Assembly (NCBI GenBank): GCA_964613455.1
Contig: CAZTGS010000032.1
Location: forward strand, 1 to 6,037
DNA: 6,037 nucleotides
Origin: SCGC-AAA076-P13 sp964613455
GTDB lineage: Bacteria; Pseudomonadota; Gammaproteobacteria; Magnimaribacterales; D2472
Direction: 5' to 3'
The position numbers and the translations under genes were made by a program. Of this stretch, positions 1-6,037 are shown piece by piece. Numbering within the stretch: position 1 is the stretch's first letter; every line of letters starts with the position of its first letter. The notes below the pieces were generated by a model. The model had not been told where the DNA came from. It was given only the letters and a program-made list of their open reading frames with translations, and searched no databases.

Positions 1-821
1 TCTGGAGGTCCGAAGATTTGATAGGATATTTGTTTAAGTCCTTTAGCTTGTTTTATATCTTTAATGATATCCATCCAACCCATAAATGTTATCTTCACTG
101 GATTAAAAGTATCTACGTTTTTAACTAAACCATATTTAACCGGTGCTTGTTCTGGCTCAAAAGTTCCGAATATCCTATCCCATATAATTAGTAAGTTGCC
201 ATAATTTTTATCTATGTATTCTTCGTTCGAGCCATGATGAACTCTGTGATGTGATGGGGTATTAAAAACCCACTCTAGAGGCCCTAATTTATTTATGATT
301 TGGGTGTGGCCCACTATTCCCCACAAAGTACTGATAACACCGGCAATAGCAATAATTGTTGGATCTAGCCCAATTAAAGGCAGTACTATAAAAAAGGGAA
401 TCTTTGAGACTGGTCCAAGCCATGCTTGTCTAAAGGAGACAGCGAAATTCATTTCTTCACTAGAATGATGACTCATATGAATAGCCCAAAGAAAGCGAAC
501 GCGATGAGATAAGCGATGATAAATATAGAAGACTAAATCAATCAAAACAAAAGTTAGCGCCCATATTGCCCAAAGAGGTAGTATTTCTACTAAATCAAAA
601 AGCCTAAACTGATAAAGATAAAAGTGAAGACCAAGAGAAACTCCTTTTACTAAGTAAACTACAGAAATATTTCCAAGCAATAAACCTATAGTGCATAAGG
701 TGTCCCCTCTTTTATAAAGAGATTTATTATTAAGATTAGATAAAACCACTTCGACAAGAATCATGGCAAATACTATAGGGACTCCAATAGCATAAACTTG
801 GTTGAAAGTTATCTCAGTCAT
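1..821 (-). CDS. Sterol desaturase / fatty acid hydroxylase superfamily membrane enzyme (C-terminus cut by window edge)
   Basis: This is an open frame from an ATG at 821-819 to the left edge: 273 full codons plus two bases, with no stop. Three histidine clusters define the family: HRLSH (H102, H106), HMSHH (H115, H118, H119) and HRVHH (H192, H195, H196). In this superfamily they hold a di-iron centre that uses O2 to hydroxylate or desaturate lipids in the membrane. Hydrophobic segments lie near residues 11-27, 44-60, 82-100 and 141-170. The stretch DKNYGNLLIIWDRIFGTFEP (about 204-223) is typical of the bacterial branch related to alkylglycerol monooxygenase and C-5 sterol desaturase, so the substrate could be a sterol, ether lipid, fatty acyl chain or carotenoid. 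The visible end, FGPP, matches where relatives approach their C-terminus, so only a small part is probably missing. The start overlaps the end of the lipocalin-like gene by 8 bp (ATGACTGA), which suggests translational coupling. The family is sure; the substrate is unknown. Confidence 0.93.
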   Translation of the reverse strand, partial: MTEITFNQVYAIGVPIVFAMILVEVVLSNLNNKSLYKRGDTLCTIGLLLGNISVVYLVKGVSLGLHFYLYQFRLFDLVEILPLWAIWALTFVLIDLVFYIYHRLSHRVRFLWAIHMSHHSSEEMNFAVSFRQAWLGPVSKIPFFIVLPLIGLDPTIIAIAGVISTLWGIVGHTQIINKLGPLEWVFNTPSHHRVHHGSNEEYIDKNYGNLLIIWDRIFGTFEPEQAPVKYGLVKNVDTFNPVKITFMGWMDIIKDIKQAKGLKQISYQIFGPP

Positions 822-1314
822 TTGAATTTTCTCGTTTCCAAATTAATTGATCAATGAATTTTCCTTGATTTGCGCTCAGCGTTAATTGGTGATTGTTGCT
901 ACTAAAATCATATTCACGAACAAGAGTAGTTCCTATCCATTGAGGTATGAGACTAGTTTTTATTTCATGATATACATTGTTTTCATCAACACTAAATGGT
1001 CCTGTGTAAGCAATGTAGCCGTGTGCTGCTAAAAAGTGATTTCGTAAATGGTGCATAGTGTCAGAATTTAAGGATAAATCCTTGCTGTCATTTAACTCAT
1101 CTCTTAGCCGGGTTAATTCAGATCTGTTATCAGACAAGATAGGACGTTCTTTTTCCATGAGAGTTGCTGACACCCAACCTTCTTGGTTATATATAAGATA
1201 TCCCTCAACAGCTCCTGAGAATGGCAGAATAATCTTTCCGTCAGGCTTTTGAATGCTCCATTCTGATAGATACCAGACCCCAAGAAAGCGATTTATATTT
1301 TCTTCAGTTTTCAT
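814..1314 (-). CDS. Lipocalin-like domain protein (Lipocalin_5 / PF13924 type)
   Basis: This 166-residue protein has no signal peptide or membrane segment, so it is probably cytoplasmic. It follows the lipocalin-like pattern: an opening GVWYLSEW (residues 12-19), then PDGKI, then a G-x-L-x-Y-x-x-x-G-W strand pair (G38, L40, Y42, G46, W47). Later come GYIAYTGPFSVD (99-110), V114 and H116, the SLIPQWIGTTLVRE block (121-134), and a final LTLS strand with W159. These match the family's beta-barrel landmarks, and the length is about that of one domain. Members are uncharacterised small proteins thought to bind hydrophobic ligands; they often lie beside lipid- or polyketide-modifying enzymes. Its stop lies inside the start region of the di-iron hydroxylase, and it begins 6 bp after the esterase stop. 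No good Shine-Dalgarno sequence precedes the ATG, so coupling to the upstream gene is likely. A ligand-binding or accessory role for the neighbouring hydroxylase is inference. Confidence 0.85.
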   Translation of the reverse strand: MKTEENINRFLGVWYLSEWSIQKPDGKIILPFSGAVEGYLIYNQEGWVSATLMEKERPILSDNRSELTRLRDELNDSKDLSLNSDTMHHLRNHFLAAHGYIAYTGPFSVDENNVYHEIKTSLIPQWIGTTLVREYDFSSNNHQLTLSANQGKFIDQLIWKRENSND

Positions 1315-1320
1315 AGCTAA

Positions 1321-2283
1321 TTATTTAATGTCTAGAAGGTGGACCAGAATGCTTTCGTATCTTTGTCCAAAATATTTTGCATCATGACTGTGCCCTTGAA
1401 AAACCTCATATTTATATTTTATTCCCTTAGCGTCTAGAGTTTTATTAACTATTTTTTGTGGTTCTGGATAAAAAGTATCTAGTCCTAGACTTCCATGATC
1501 AAAATAAATTTTAGTATCTTTTAACTTATCTGCATTTTTCTCAATATATTTAATAATGCTTTCAGTAATGTCAGCGTCTCCGAACGTCTTGCTGTTGCCT
1601 AAGTTAAAAAATCGAAGAAAGTAGGCACTAGGATTAATACCAATCCAATGAGTAGATATACACCCTATAAATCCAAATAAATCTGGATTCTCTATTACGG
1701 TATTGATTGCAGACAAGCTACCCATGCTTGCCCCTATTATTCCCATATTAGTTTTATCGAGATTAGTTTGAAATTTATTTTCTAAAAAAGGTATCAGTTT
1801 TTTTACTATAAAACTTGGATAATTTTGTTCTTTTTTACCAATATAAGACCTATATAGTCTCTTTTTGATACCTCCCTCAAGAAGTTCAATTGTTTCATTG
1901 GGAAAGTACTCAGCATACCTTCGCGTTTCATTAAAAATTTGAGTATCTGCTCTTTTTGCGCTATCAATGGCAATGATGACGATATTATTACCTTGATATC
2001 CCTGCTCTTTCATATTTAAAAAGCTTTTATCAATATTCCAAGCTTTATCGTTATAAGAGTCTGCTCCATCAAATAACTCCTCACCGTCGTTCATAATAAT
2101 AAACTTTGTATCTTTATCTATTTCTTTACTAAATGGATAATAGACCTGAACTCTTCTTTCATAAGATTGATTCGATTCTAAAAAAAACTCTTCAATAGTC
2201 CCAGTTGCAGGATTAGAAATAATATTTGTAGCGAAGGACATTAATATTAAATAAGATATTTTTTGAAATTTACTGTTAGTCAT
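1321..2283 (-). CDS. Exported esterase, alpha/beta hydrolase of the putative esterase (esterase D / PF00756) type
   Basis: With the ATG at 2283-2281 the protein has 320 residues and begins with a signal-peptide-like N-terminus: MTNSKFQKIS, then a hydrophobic run to about residue 23, with possible cleavage near NIIS-NP. The frame stays open upstream to an ATG at 2337 and a TTG at 2343. Those starts would overlap the VOC gene and put some 18-20 charged or histidine-rich residues ahead of the signal, so the later ATG is preferred, although neither has a clear ribosome binding site. In this numbering MNDGEELFDG (64-73) matches the family's DG-x-x-LFD strand, and GASMGS carries the nucleophile S186. 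D269 in GSLGLD is the likely acid and H300 in GHSHDAKYF the likely base. The family cleaves carboxyl esters and includes S-formylglutathione hydrolase and Fes/IroE-type esterases. Export argues against the cytosolic formylglutathione role. The substrate is unknown. Confidence 0.87.
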   Translation of the reverse strand: MTNSKFQKISYLILMSFATNIISNPATGTIEEFFLESNQSYERRVQVYYPFSKEIDKDTKFIIMNDGEELFDGADSYNDKAWNIDKSFLNMKEQGYQGNNIVIIAIDSAKRADTQIFNETRRYAEYFPNETIELLEGGIKKRLYRSYIGKKEQNYPSFIVKKLIPFLENKFQTNLDKTNMGIIGASMGSLSAINTVIENPDLFGFIGCISTHWIGINPSAYFLRFFNLGNSKTFGDADITESIIKYIEKNADKLKDTKIYFDHGSLGLDTFYPEPQKIVNKTLDAKGIKYKYEVFQGHSHDAKYFGQRYESILVHLLDIK

Positions 2284-2326
2284 AATTTTAACTATAAGGC
2301 TATGGTGCCAATGTTTGAGGATATAT

Positions 2327-3169
2327 TCAACGGACATGCTCAATGAGAAGAGTTGGAACGTTGTGAGTATGAGAGTTTATCGTTGCTACTAGTGTTTTTT
2401 CTTTTATGCCTTCTTTGATTGGCGTGACATCTACTCCTTCATCTAGGAGTCTTTTATGAGTTGCCTCTATGCTTTCAACCTCCCATGCTAGGCCCCATAA
2501 CTTGTCATCTGGCTCTTTATCGTCTTTTTTTTCTATAACCTCTATGGTTGTTTTATTAAATCTAAAAAATAGCATCCTGCTGTTCCAGTGCTCTATAGTC
2601 TTATCAAGAGCTAACCTAATATTAAAAAGGTCCCTATAAATATCTATAAAGCCGTCTGCATCATTTGTATTAATTACAAGGTGATCAAGCTTGTTTACTG
2701 ACGACGGCTTGAAAACTTCTGTCAAAGGTAGCTGGCCTTCAGTGTGTTCAATGATGAAAGTAAATATTCCTCTTGTTAATTCTGGCGGCAAGAATAAATT
2801 ATTCCACTTTCTAATTTTCTTATCTTTAGAATTAATCCCTTCACCTACAGAGTGATCTGCGACAACAAATCCTCTTTCACGAATCCCCGATGTGGCTTTG
2901 TATATATCATCCGTCCCAAGGACTACTCCAATAAGACCTTCTCCACTTAGCTCTAAATAATAGTCGACAAGAGCTGCTCCAAGACCTTCTCCGGTTGCTG
3001 ATAAAAGTTCAAAGTAAGTATTATTAAAATTAAATAATACATTACTGGTGCCTAGCTCTTTATGCTCTCCCTTCCAAACAGAAGTTACCCCAAATATCTT
3101 TTCGTAATTTTTTTCTGCCTCATCTAAGTCTTTTACGGCAATAATTAAATGATCGAGCTCCGTTATCAT
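2327..3169 (-). CDS. Two-module VOC superfamily / glyoxalase-like domain protein
   Basis: This 280-residue cytoplasmic protein is built from two tandem vicinal-oxygen-chelate (VOC) modules. Module 1 begins ITELDHLIIAVKDLDEAEK (H7) and reaches IIEHTEG (E141). Module 2 begins NKLDHLVINTNDADGFIDIY (H163) and ends LLIEHVR (E277). YFELLS (E54) and TIEVIE (E210) are the matching inner strands. The first module fits the Glyoxalase_3-like (PF13468) pattern. VOC proteins use a metal held by His and Glu to isomerise, cleave or dioxygenate small substrates. The architecture resembles extradiol dioxygenases, but the expected middle histidine of module 2 is not seen in LWGLAWEVES (224-233), so I do not call it a dioxygenase. 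The ATG lies 2 bp after the dipeptidase stop (TAA-AA-ATG) with no clear Shine-Dalgarno site, which points to reinitiation from upstream translation. The function could be a lyase, isomerase or binding protein. Confidence 0.85.
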   Translation of the reverse strand: MITELDHLIIAVKDLDEAEKNYEKIFGVTSVWKGEHKELGTSNVLFNFNNTYFELLSATGEGLGAALVDYYLELSGEGLIGVVLGTDDIYKATSGIRERGFVVADHSVGEGINSKDKKIRKWNNLFLPPELTRGIFTFIIEHTEGQLPLTEVFKPSSVNKLDHLVINTNDADGFIDIYRDLFNIRLALDKTIEHWNSRMLFFRFNKTTIEVIEKKDDKEPDDKLWGLAWEVESIEATHKRLLDEGVDVTPIKEGIKEKTLVATINSHTHNVPTLLIEHVR

Positions 3170-3171
3170 TT

Positions 3172-4344
3172 TTAGTTTATGGGTAGATTTTGTTGAAGGA
3201 ACCTAAGCATGTTGCCGCCCATAACTTTTCTAATATCTGAATCACTTGTATTCATTTCAAGAAGCTCATGGGTTATTGCTACAAGCTCAGAGGTATCAAA
3301 GCCTGGAGTAATAGTTCCATCAAAGTCTGAGCCCAGTGAGACATGATCAGAGCCAACAAGCTGAATTCCATAGACGATGGCTTCTGCGACTGATTTAGGA
3401 GTATTGTCGCAAATAGCTCCATCCCAAAATCCCACACCAATAAGACCGCCGCTCTCAGCTATTTTTTGCATCAAGCTATCACTAATGTTTCTAGGTGATT
3501 CGCAGTATCCGTTGAACCCGGTATGACTTACAACAATTGGTTGGTCGGATATCTCAAGTACGTCTTCAACAACATTTTCTGATGAATGAGAGACATCAAT
3601 AATAATATCTAAGCGAAGCATTTCATTTATTGCCTCTTCACCAAATTCTGTTAGCCCGCCTCCGCTGATTCCATGAAGAGAGCCGCCCAACTTATTATCA
3701 AAAAAATGTTGAAGGCTCATCATACGAAAACCTTTGTTGTATAAATTTTCTACATTATTTAAATTTCCATCTAAGGCATGAGAGCCCTCAGTTCCGATTA
3801 AGCCGCCTATTAATTTAGGGTTATCTATTCTTCTTTCCAGGAACTTGCTTAGGTCAGATTGAGATTCTATTAACATGAGATTTTGTGGATCTCGTTGGGC
3901 AAAGTCTTTGATTTTTTCTGCCTGGTACACCGCCCTTTCAAATAAACTAGACCATGTCTTGATAGGCCATCTTTGGACTATAGCCAAAGCAGTAATATTG
4001 TCACTAGCGCCTGTCTCATTGCTATCGTAATTCTGTCCTGAGGGTGATTTAGTAACAGTTGTAAACATCTGCAATGCTACATTCCCTTGTTGCAAACGAG
4101 GTATATCTGCATGACCGTAGTCATATGCTTTTGTTAGATCTCTATTCCAAAGAGCACTATCGGCATGCCAATCGCCTATTATCAGAGTCTCATGAATTTC
4201 TTTAGCTTTAACAGATACCTCAAAGGGCAAGTGATCAGACACTGGATTCATGCTTTTATCTAGCATGGCCGGCAGGATTAATAATGCAGAAATTATCAAA
4301 AAGATTAAAAATATAAAGAGGCTTAGTAGTATCTTTTTGGTCAC
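3172..4344 (-). CDS. Membrane-anchored dipeptidase, peptidase family M19 (renal dipeptidase type)
   Basis: The protein has 390 residues and starts with GTG at 4344-4342. An AGGA ribosome binding site sits 6 nt upstream. The N-terminus MTKK followed by a hydrophobic run (5-27) is a signal anchor or uncleaved signal, so the catalytic domain should face the periplasm. All M19 zinc-site landmarks are present: H60-x-D62 in GDWHADS, E186 in GTEGSHALDG, H253 in DVSHSSENV, H274 in VVSHTGFNG, and D340 in GSDFDG. R285-N286 in SPRNISD fits the substrate-binding segment. M19 enzymes hydrolyse dipeptides, including those with a D-residue at the C-terminal position, the Cys-Gly part of glutathione conjugates, and in some cases beta-lactams. 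The length is normal for the family and no key residue is missing. The neighbours are membrane or exported proteins (HXXEE upstream, VOC 2 bp downstream). The family is certain; the natural substrate is not. Confidence 0.96.
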   Translation of the reverse strand: MTKKILLSLFIFLIFLIISALLILPAMLDKSMNPVSDHLPFEVSVKAKEIHETLIIGDWHADSALWNRDLTKAYDYGHADIPRLQQGNVALQMFTTVTKSPSGQNYDSNETGASDNITALAIVQRWPIKTWSSLFERAVYQAEKIKDFAQRDPQNLMLIESQSDLSKFLERRIDNPKLIGGLIGTEGSHALDGNLNNVENLYNKGFRMMSLQHFFDNKLGGSLHGISGGGLTEFGEEAINEMLRLDIIIDVSHSSENVVEDVLEISDQPIVVSHTGFNGYCESPRNISDSLMQKIAESGGLIGVGFWDGAICDNTPKSVAEAIVYGIQLVGSDHVSLGSDFDGTITPGFDTSELVAITHELLEMNTSDSDIRKVMGGNMLRFLQQNLPIN

Positions 4345-4350
4345 TTTGGT

Positions 4351-4354
4351 TCCT
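4351..4354 (-). promoter_or_regulatory. Ribosome binding site of the M19 dipeptidase gene, overlapping the upstream stop codon
   Basis: On the minus strand the sequence reads TAGGAACCAAAGTG. The TAG stop of the HXXEE gene supplies the first two bases of the AGGA core, and a 6-nt spacer leads to the GTG start at 4344. This supports the GTG start and suggests that ribosomes finishing the upstream gene feed the dipeptidase. Confidence 0.7.
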
Positions 4355-4880
4355 ATGCCTTTTCTATTTTATTAATAACAAGATAATAAAGCGGGCAAAG
4401 CAAAATTACGTTACGAATGACAACAGGGCCGATTACTTCAAAAAGAGCAAACGTGCTCATGCCTAATACGAAAAGAATGCAGAGCTCTGTTTTATTTTTA
4501 AGATACCCTTCTTTGAAAGCTGCTTTGATAATAAAAAAATTCACAGGTAGGTAAAGCAAAATTGCAGTTATTACACCGGGACTGAAATCATAATAATAAA
4601 AACTAAAGAATATATGAAATAAGGCATTTACAACCTGAGTTGTCATAAGAAAAAATAAAACTATATGCGCGCTTGCTCGATTATTTTTTATTAAATGAAT
4701 GAAGACCATTATCAAGAGAAGAGAGATGAGCATTATCAAAACTTCCTCTGTGGAACTGGGGTTATTGTTTGCAAAATATCTTAACCTCCATTCTCTAAAA
4801 TTAAATACGACATGCTCTTCGAAGTGGTGAAGTGCGTATATTAATGGGCCAAGAACAATAAGGTTTTTGAAATTTTTCAT
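4353..4880 (-). CDS. HXXEE domain-containing multi-pass membrane protein
   Basis: This 175-residue, strongly hydrophobic protein has about five membrane segments (near residues 46-64, 70-96, 103-121, 131-150 and 153-169) plus a short hydrophobic N-terminus. The defining motif is H18-H-F-E21-E22 in YALHHFEEH, the HxxEE signature of PF13787. The second conserved block is also present: NALFHIFFSFYYYDFSPG (85-102) with H89 and the P101-G102 turn, followed by TAILL. The conserved His and Glu residues near the membrane could bind metal, but the family has no established function and I do not assign one. The ATG at 4880 is the only reasonable start, since an in-frame TAG lies four codons before it. 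A good Shine-Dalgarno site is absent at normal distance. It sits 26 bp after the hydrolase gene and 8 bp before the dipeptidase gene. Confidence 0.87.
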   Translation of the reverse strand: MKNFKNLIVLGPLIYALHHFEEHVVFNFREWRLRYFANNNPSSTEEVLIMLISLLLIMVFIHLIKNNRASAHIVLFFLMTTQVVNALFHIFFSFYYYDFSPGVITAILLYLPVNFFIIKAAFKEGYLKNKTELCILFVLGMSTFALFEVIGPVVIRNVILLCPLYYLVINKIEKA

Positions 4881-4906
4881 AGTTTTATTCTACACCAGCC
4901 TTTAAA

Positions 4907-5644
4907 TTATTGACCTCCTGATTGAAATGCCTCATCGGCAACCCAGCTAATAGACCAATTATGGCCAAGGCGATTACCCTTATAAGTATCAGGCAGGATA
5001 GTTATTGAGCTGCCTGTGATTGAAATATCTTGAGGGTTAGGTGATAAGTCTTTAAATGCACTGTCTAATTGGTGCTGAGTTCTCCATTCAAAAAGAGCAG
5101 TATTGGGGTTGATTGTTTTTATATGCGAATAATTACAAGTATTAATTAGCAAATCATTGCCTAGCAAGGGTGAGGCAATGATATGAGCTTCAAGTGGCGT
5201 ATTTCTTGTCCAGTTTTTTAAAACATGACTAACTAATATCCCGCCGTAGCTATGACCGACCAATATAACTTTGTTAAGGGAAGGATTTTCTGCCAATAGA
5301 TTTGCGATATCCTCTGATAGCCTTTGTGCTGGAGCTTGGAAGCAACCCTGATCAGGCCATCGGTAGAAATACATTTCTTTCTTTTTAGTATTGATAGTCT
5401 TAAGCGGATACACCCACTCGTATCCTTGGCTTCTGCTGCCATGAACAGCAATGAAAATTTCTTCAGCGTCTAATAATCCAGACTCTAATGAATTGAGGCC
5501 TCTAGGAAGATCAATCAATCTTTGTCCTAATTTTTGTACAGAGACGTCATTAGCAAAATCAACAAGTTGAATATTTGGCTCCGGCGAATTACTGCAACTT
5601 GCAGAAAATAAACAAAAGATAAAAATATAGTTAATTTGCCTCAT
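4907..5644 (-). CDS. Exported (possible lipoprotein) alpha/beta hydrolase
   Basis: The protein has 245 residues. The N-terminus MRQINYIFIFCLFSASC is a short signal peptide ending in a cysteine (C17) followed by SNSPEPN, as in bacterial lipoproteins. The box FSAS-C is imperfect because position -3 is Ser rather than Leu/Val/Ile, so lipid anchoring is likely but not certain. The core is an alpha/beta hydrolase: IFIAVHGS (63-70) is the oxyanion-hole strand, and VILVGHSYGG (126-135) is the nucleophile elbow with S132. H228 in RLGHNWSISW is the likely catalytic base. The acid is less clear; D194 or D199 are candidates. EMYFYRWPDQG (90-100) is the strand between the first two motifs. At this length it is a minimal single-domain lipase, esterase or thioesterase-like enzyme with no recognisable specificity. 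It lies 19 bp after the MAPEG gene and its upstream region is purine-rich (AGAAAGAATAAGAA) without a canonical ribosome binding site. Confidence 0.83.
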   Translation of the reverse strand: MRQINYIFIFCLFSASCSNSPEPNIQLVDFANDVSVQKLGQRLIDLPRGLNSLESGLLDAEEIFIAVHGSRSQGYEWVYPLKTINTKKKEMYFYRWPDQGCFQAPAQRLSEDIANLLAENPSLNKVILVGHSYGGILVSHVLKNWTRNTPLEAHIIASPLLGNDLLINTCNYSHIKTINPNTALFEWRTQHQLDSAFKDLSPNPQDISITGSSITILPDTYKGNRLGHNWSISWVADEAFQSGGQ

Positions 5645-5663
5645 TTCTTATTCTTTCTGTAAT

Positions 5664-6023
5664 TTAGATTAAGTTGGTTGTCATAATTATTAGTAAGATT
5701 GCAGAGGCAACCCATACTATAGATCTTAATGGTTGAAGTATTTTTGAAGAGGCTCCTGCGGCGGTTTTCATGCCAATACCAGAAACGTAAATTAAGGCAT
5801 ACAAAACTCTAGAAACTAGCCAGTAGCAAGCTAAAGACATGTTTTCATCAATCTCCATGACTACTGACAATATGGCTACTGTAAAAAATACAGGAAGTGA
5901 TTCCATTAAGTTTTTAACTGCCTTGTCTGCTCTTTTGGCTTGGTCACCATTTGACTTAAGAATGTTTGGAAGCAAAAGTTGAATGAAATACAACAAAGCA
6001 GTCCCAGCGATTAGATTAACCAT
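5664..6023 (-). CDS. MAPEG family membrane protein
   Basis: This 119-residue integral membrane protein has four hydrophobic segments (about 3-20, 43-57, 64-82 and 99-117), the size and topology of bacterial MAPEG proteins. The family signature is clear: R31-A-D-K-A-V-K-N38-L-M-E41-S-L-P44-V-F, then SRVLYALIYVSGI (71-83; R72, Y75, Y79), then LRSIVWV (99-105; R100). MAPEG proteins include microsomal glutathione S-transferases and leukotriene C4 synthase. The short bacterial group with the RAxxNxxExxPVF pattern is mostly uncharacterised, so glutathione transferase activity is possible but unproven. The ATG at 6023 is well supported by AGGAG 5 nt upstream, the best ribosome binding site in the window. 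It is the first gene visible in the series; whether it begins the operon cannot be told because only 14 bp precede it. Confidence 0.93.
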   Translation of the reverse strand: MVNLIAGTALLYFIQLLLPNILKSNGDQAKRADKAVKNLMESLPVFFTVAILSVVMEIDENMSLACYWLVSRVLYALIYVSGIGMKTAAGASSKILQPLRSIVWVASAILLIIMTTNLI

Positions 6024-6028
6024 GATTT

Positions 6029-6033
6029 CTCCT
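6029..6033 (-). promoter_or_regulatory. Ribosome binding site of the MAPEG gene
   Basis: The minus strand reads AGGAGAAATCATG. AGGAG lies 5 nt before the ATG at 6023. It is the strongest correctly spaced Shine-Dalgarno sequence in the window and fixes the start of the MAPEG gene. Confidence 0.85.
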
Positions 6034-6037
6034 ATTT

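Noticed and set aside
1058..1252. Plus-strand open frame of 64 codons
   Set aside because: It lies wholly opposite the well-supported lipocalin-like gene, has no recognisable domain, and is the only plus-strand candidate in an all-minus region.
1321..2283. Calling the esterase an S-formylglutathione hydrolase
   Set aside because: It shares the fold and GxSxG motif, but has a signal-peptide-like N-terminus, while that enzyme is cytosolic, and overall similarity is not convincing by eye.
2327..3169. Calling the VOC protein an extradiol (catechol) dioxygenase
   Set aside because: Length and two-module layout fit, but the central iron-ligand His of the second module is not found.
4887..4892. 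TAGAAT, a -10-like hexamer in the 26-bp gap before the HXXEE gene
   Set aside because: The sequence 17 nt upstream (GGTCAA) is a poor -35 match, and such hexamers are common by chance in AT-rich DNA.
5233..5451. Minus-strand open frame of 72 codons in a second frame
   Set aside because: It sits inside the alpha/beta hydrolase gene, whose VHGS and GHSYGG motifs prove the other frame; this one has no domain or credible start.
1..6037. Mobile elements, CRISPR arrays, tRNA/rRNA genes, terminator hairpins
   Set aside because: I saw no transposase motifs, regularly spaced repeats, RNA-gene signatures or GC-rich stem followed by a T-run; almost every base is coding.

Overview
The window is AT-rich (roughly mid-30s % G+C by eye) and very compact. 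All eight recognisable genes lie on the minus strand, so they read from right to left. Gaps run from 2 to about 40 bp, and one pair overlaps by 8 bp. The style (short spacers, few good Shine-Dalgarno sites, exported hydrolases, a MAPEG protein, a sterol-desaturase-like enzyme) fits a streamlined, low-GC, probably marine Gram-negative bacterium. A SAR86-like gammaproteobacterium is my best guess. That is an inference from style only, because no marker gene is present.

Layout in transcription order: (1) 6023-5664, a small MAPEG-family membrane protein with a strong ribosome binding site; (2) 5644-4907, an exported, possibly lipid-anchored alpha/beta hydrolase; (3) 4880-4353, a multi-pass HXXEE-domain membrane protein; (4) 4344-3172, a membrane-anchored M19 (renal-type) dipeptidase with a GTG start; (5) 3169-2327, a two-module VOC/glyoxalase-like protein; (6) about 2283-1321, an exported esterase of the esterase-D type; (7) 1314-814, a lipocalin-like (Lipocalin_5 type) protein; (8) 821 to the left edge, a sterol desaturase/fatty acid hydroxylase superfamily di-iron membrane enzyme whose last codons lie outside the window. 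Gene 8 has no stop inside the window, but its 273 visible codons are intact.

The spacing suggests one polycistronic unit, or two that read through. No convincing internal promoter or terminator hairpin was seen. The set is biased towards membranes, the envelope and lipophilic substrates: a di-iron lipid hydroxylase, a lipocalin-like binding protein, two exported serine hydrolases, a MAPEG protein, and an anchored dipeptidase. A lipid, sterol/ether-lipid or lipophilic-xenobiotic processing role is plausible. A glutathione-conjugate theme (MAPEG, M19 dipeptidase, glyoxalase-like protein) is a second, weaker possibility. Neither is proven by the sequence. I found no RNA genes, mobile elements, CRISPR arrays or notable repeats.
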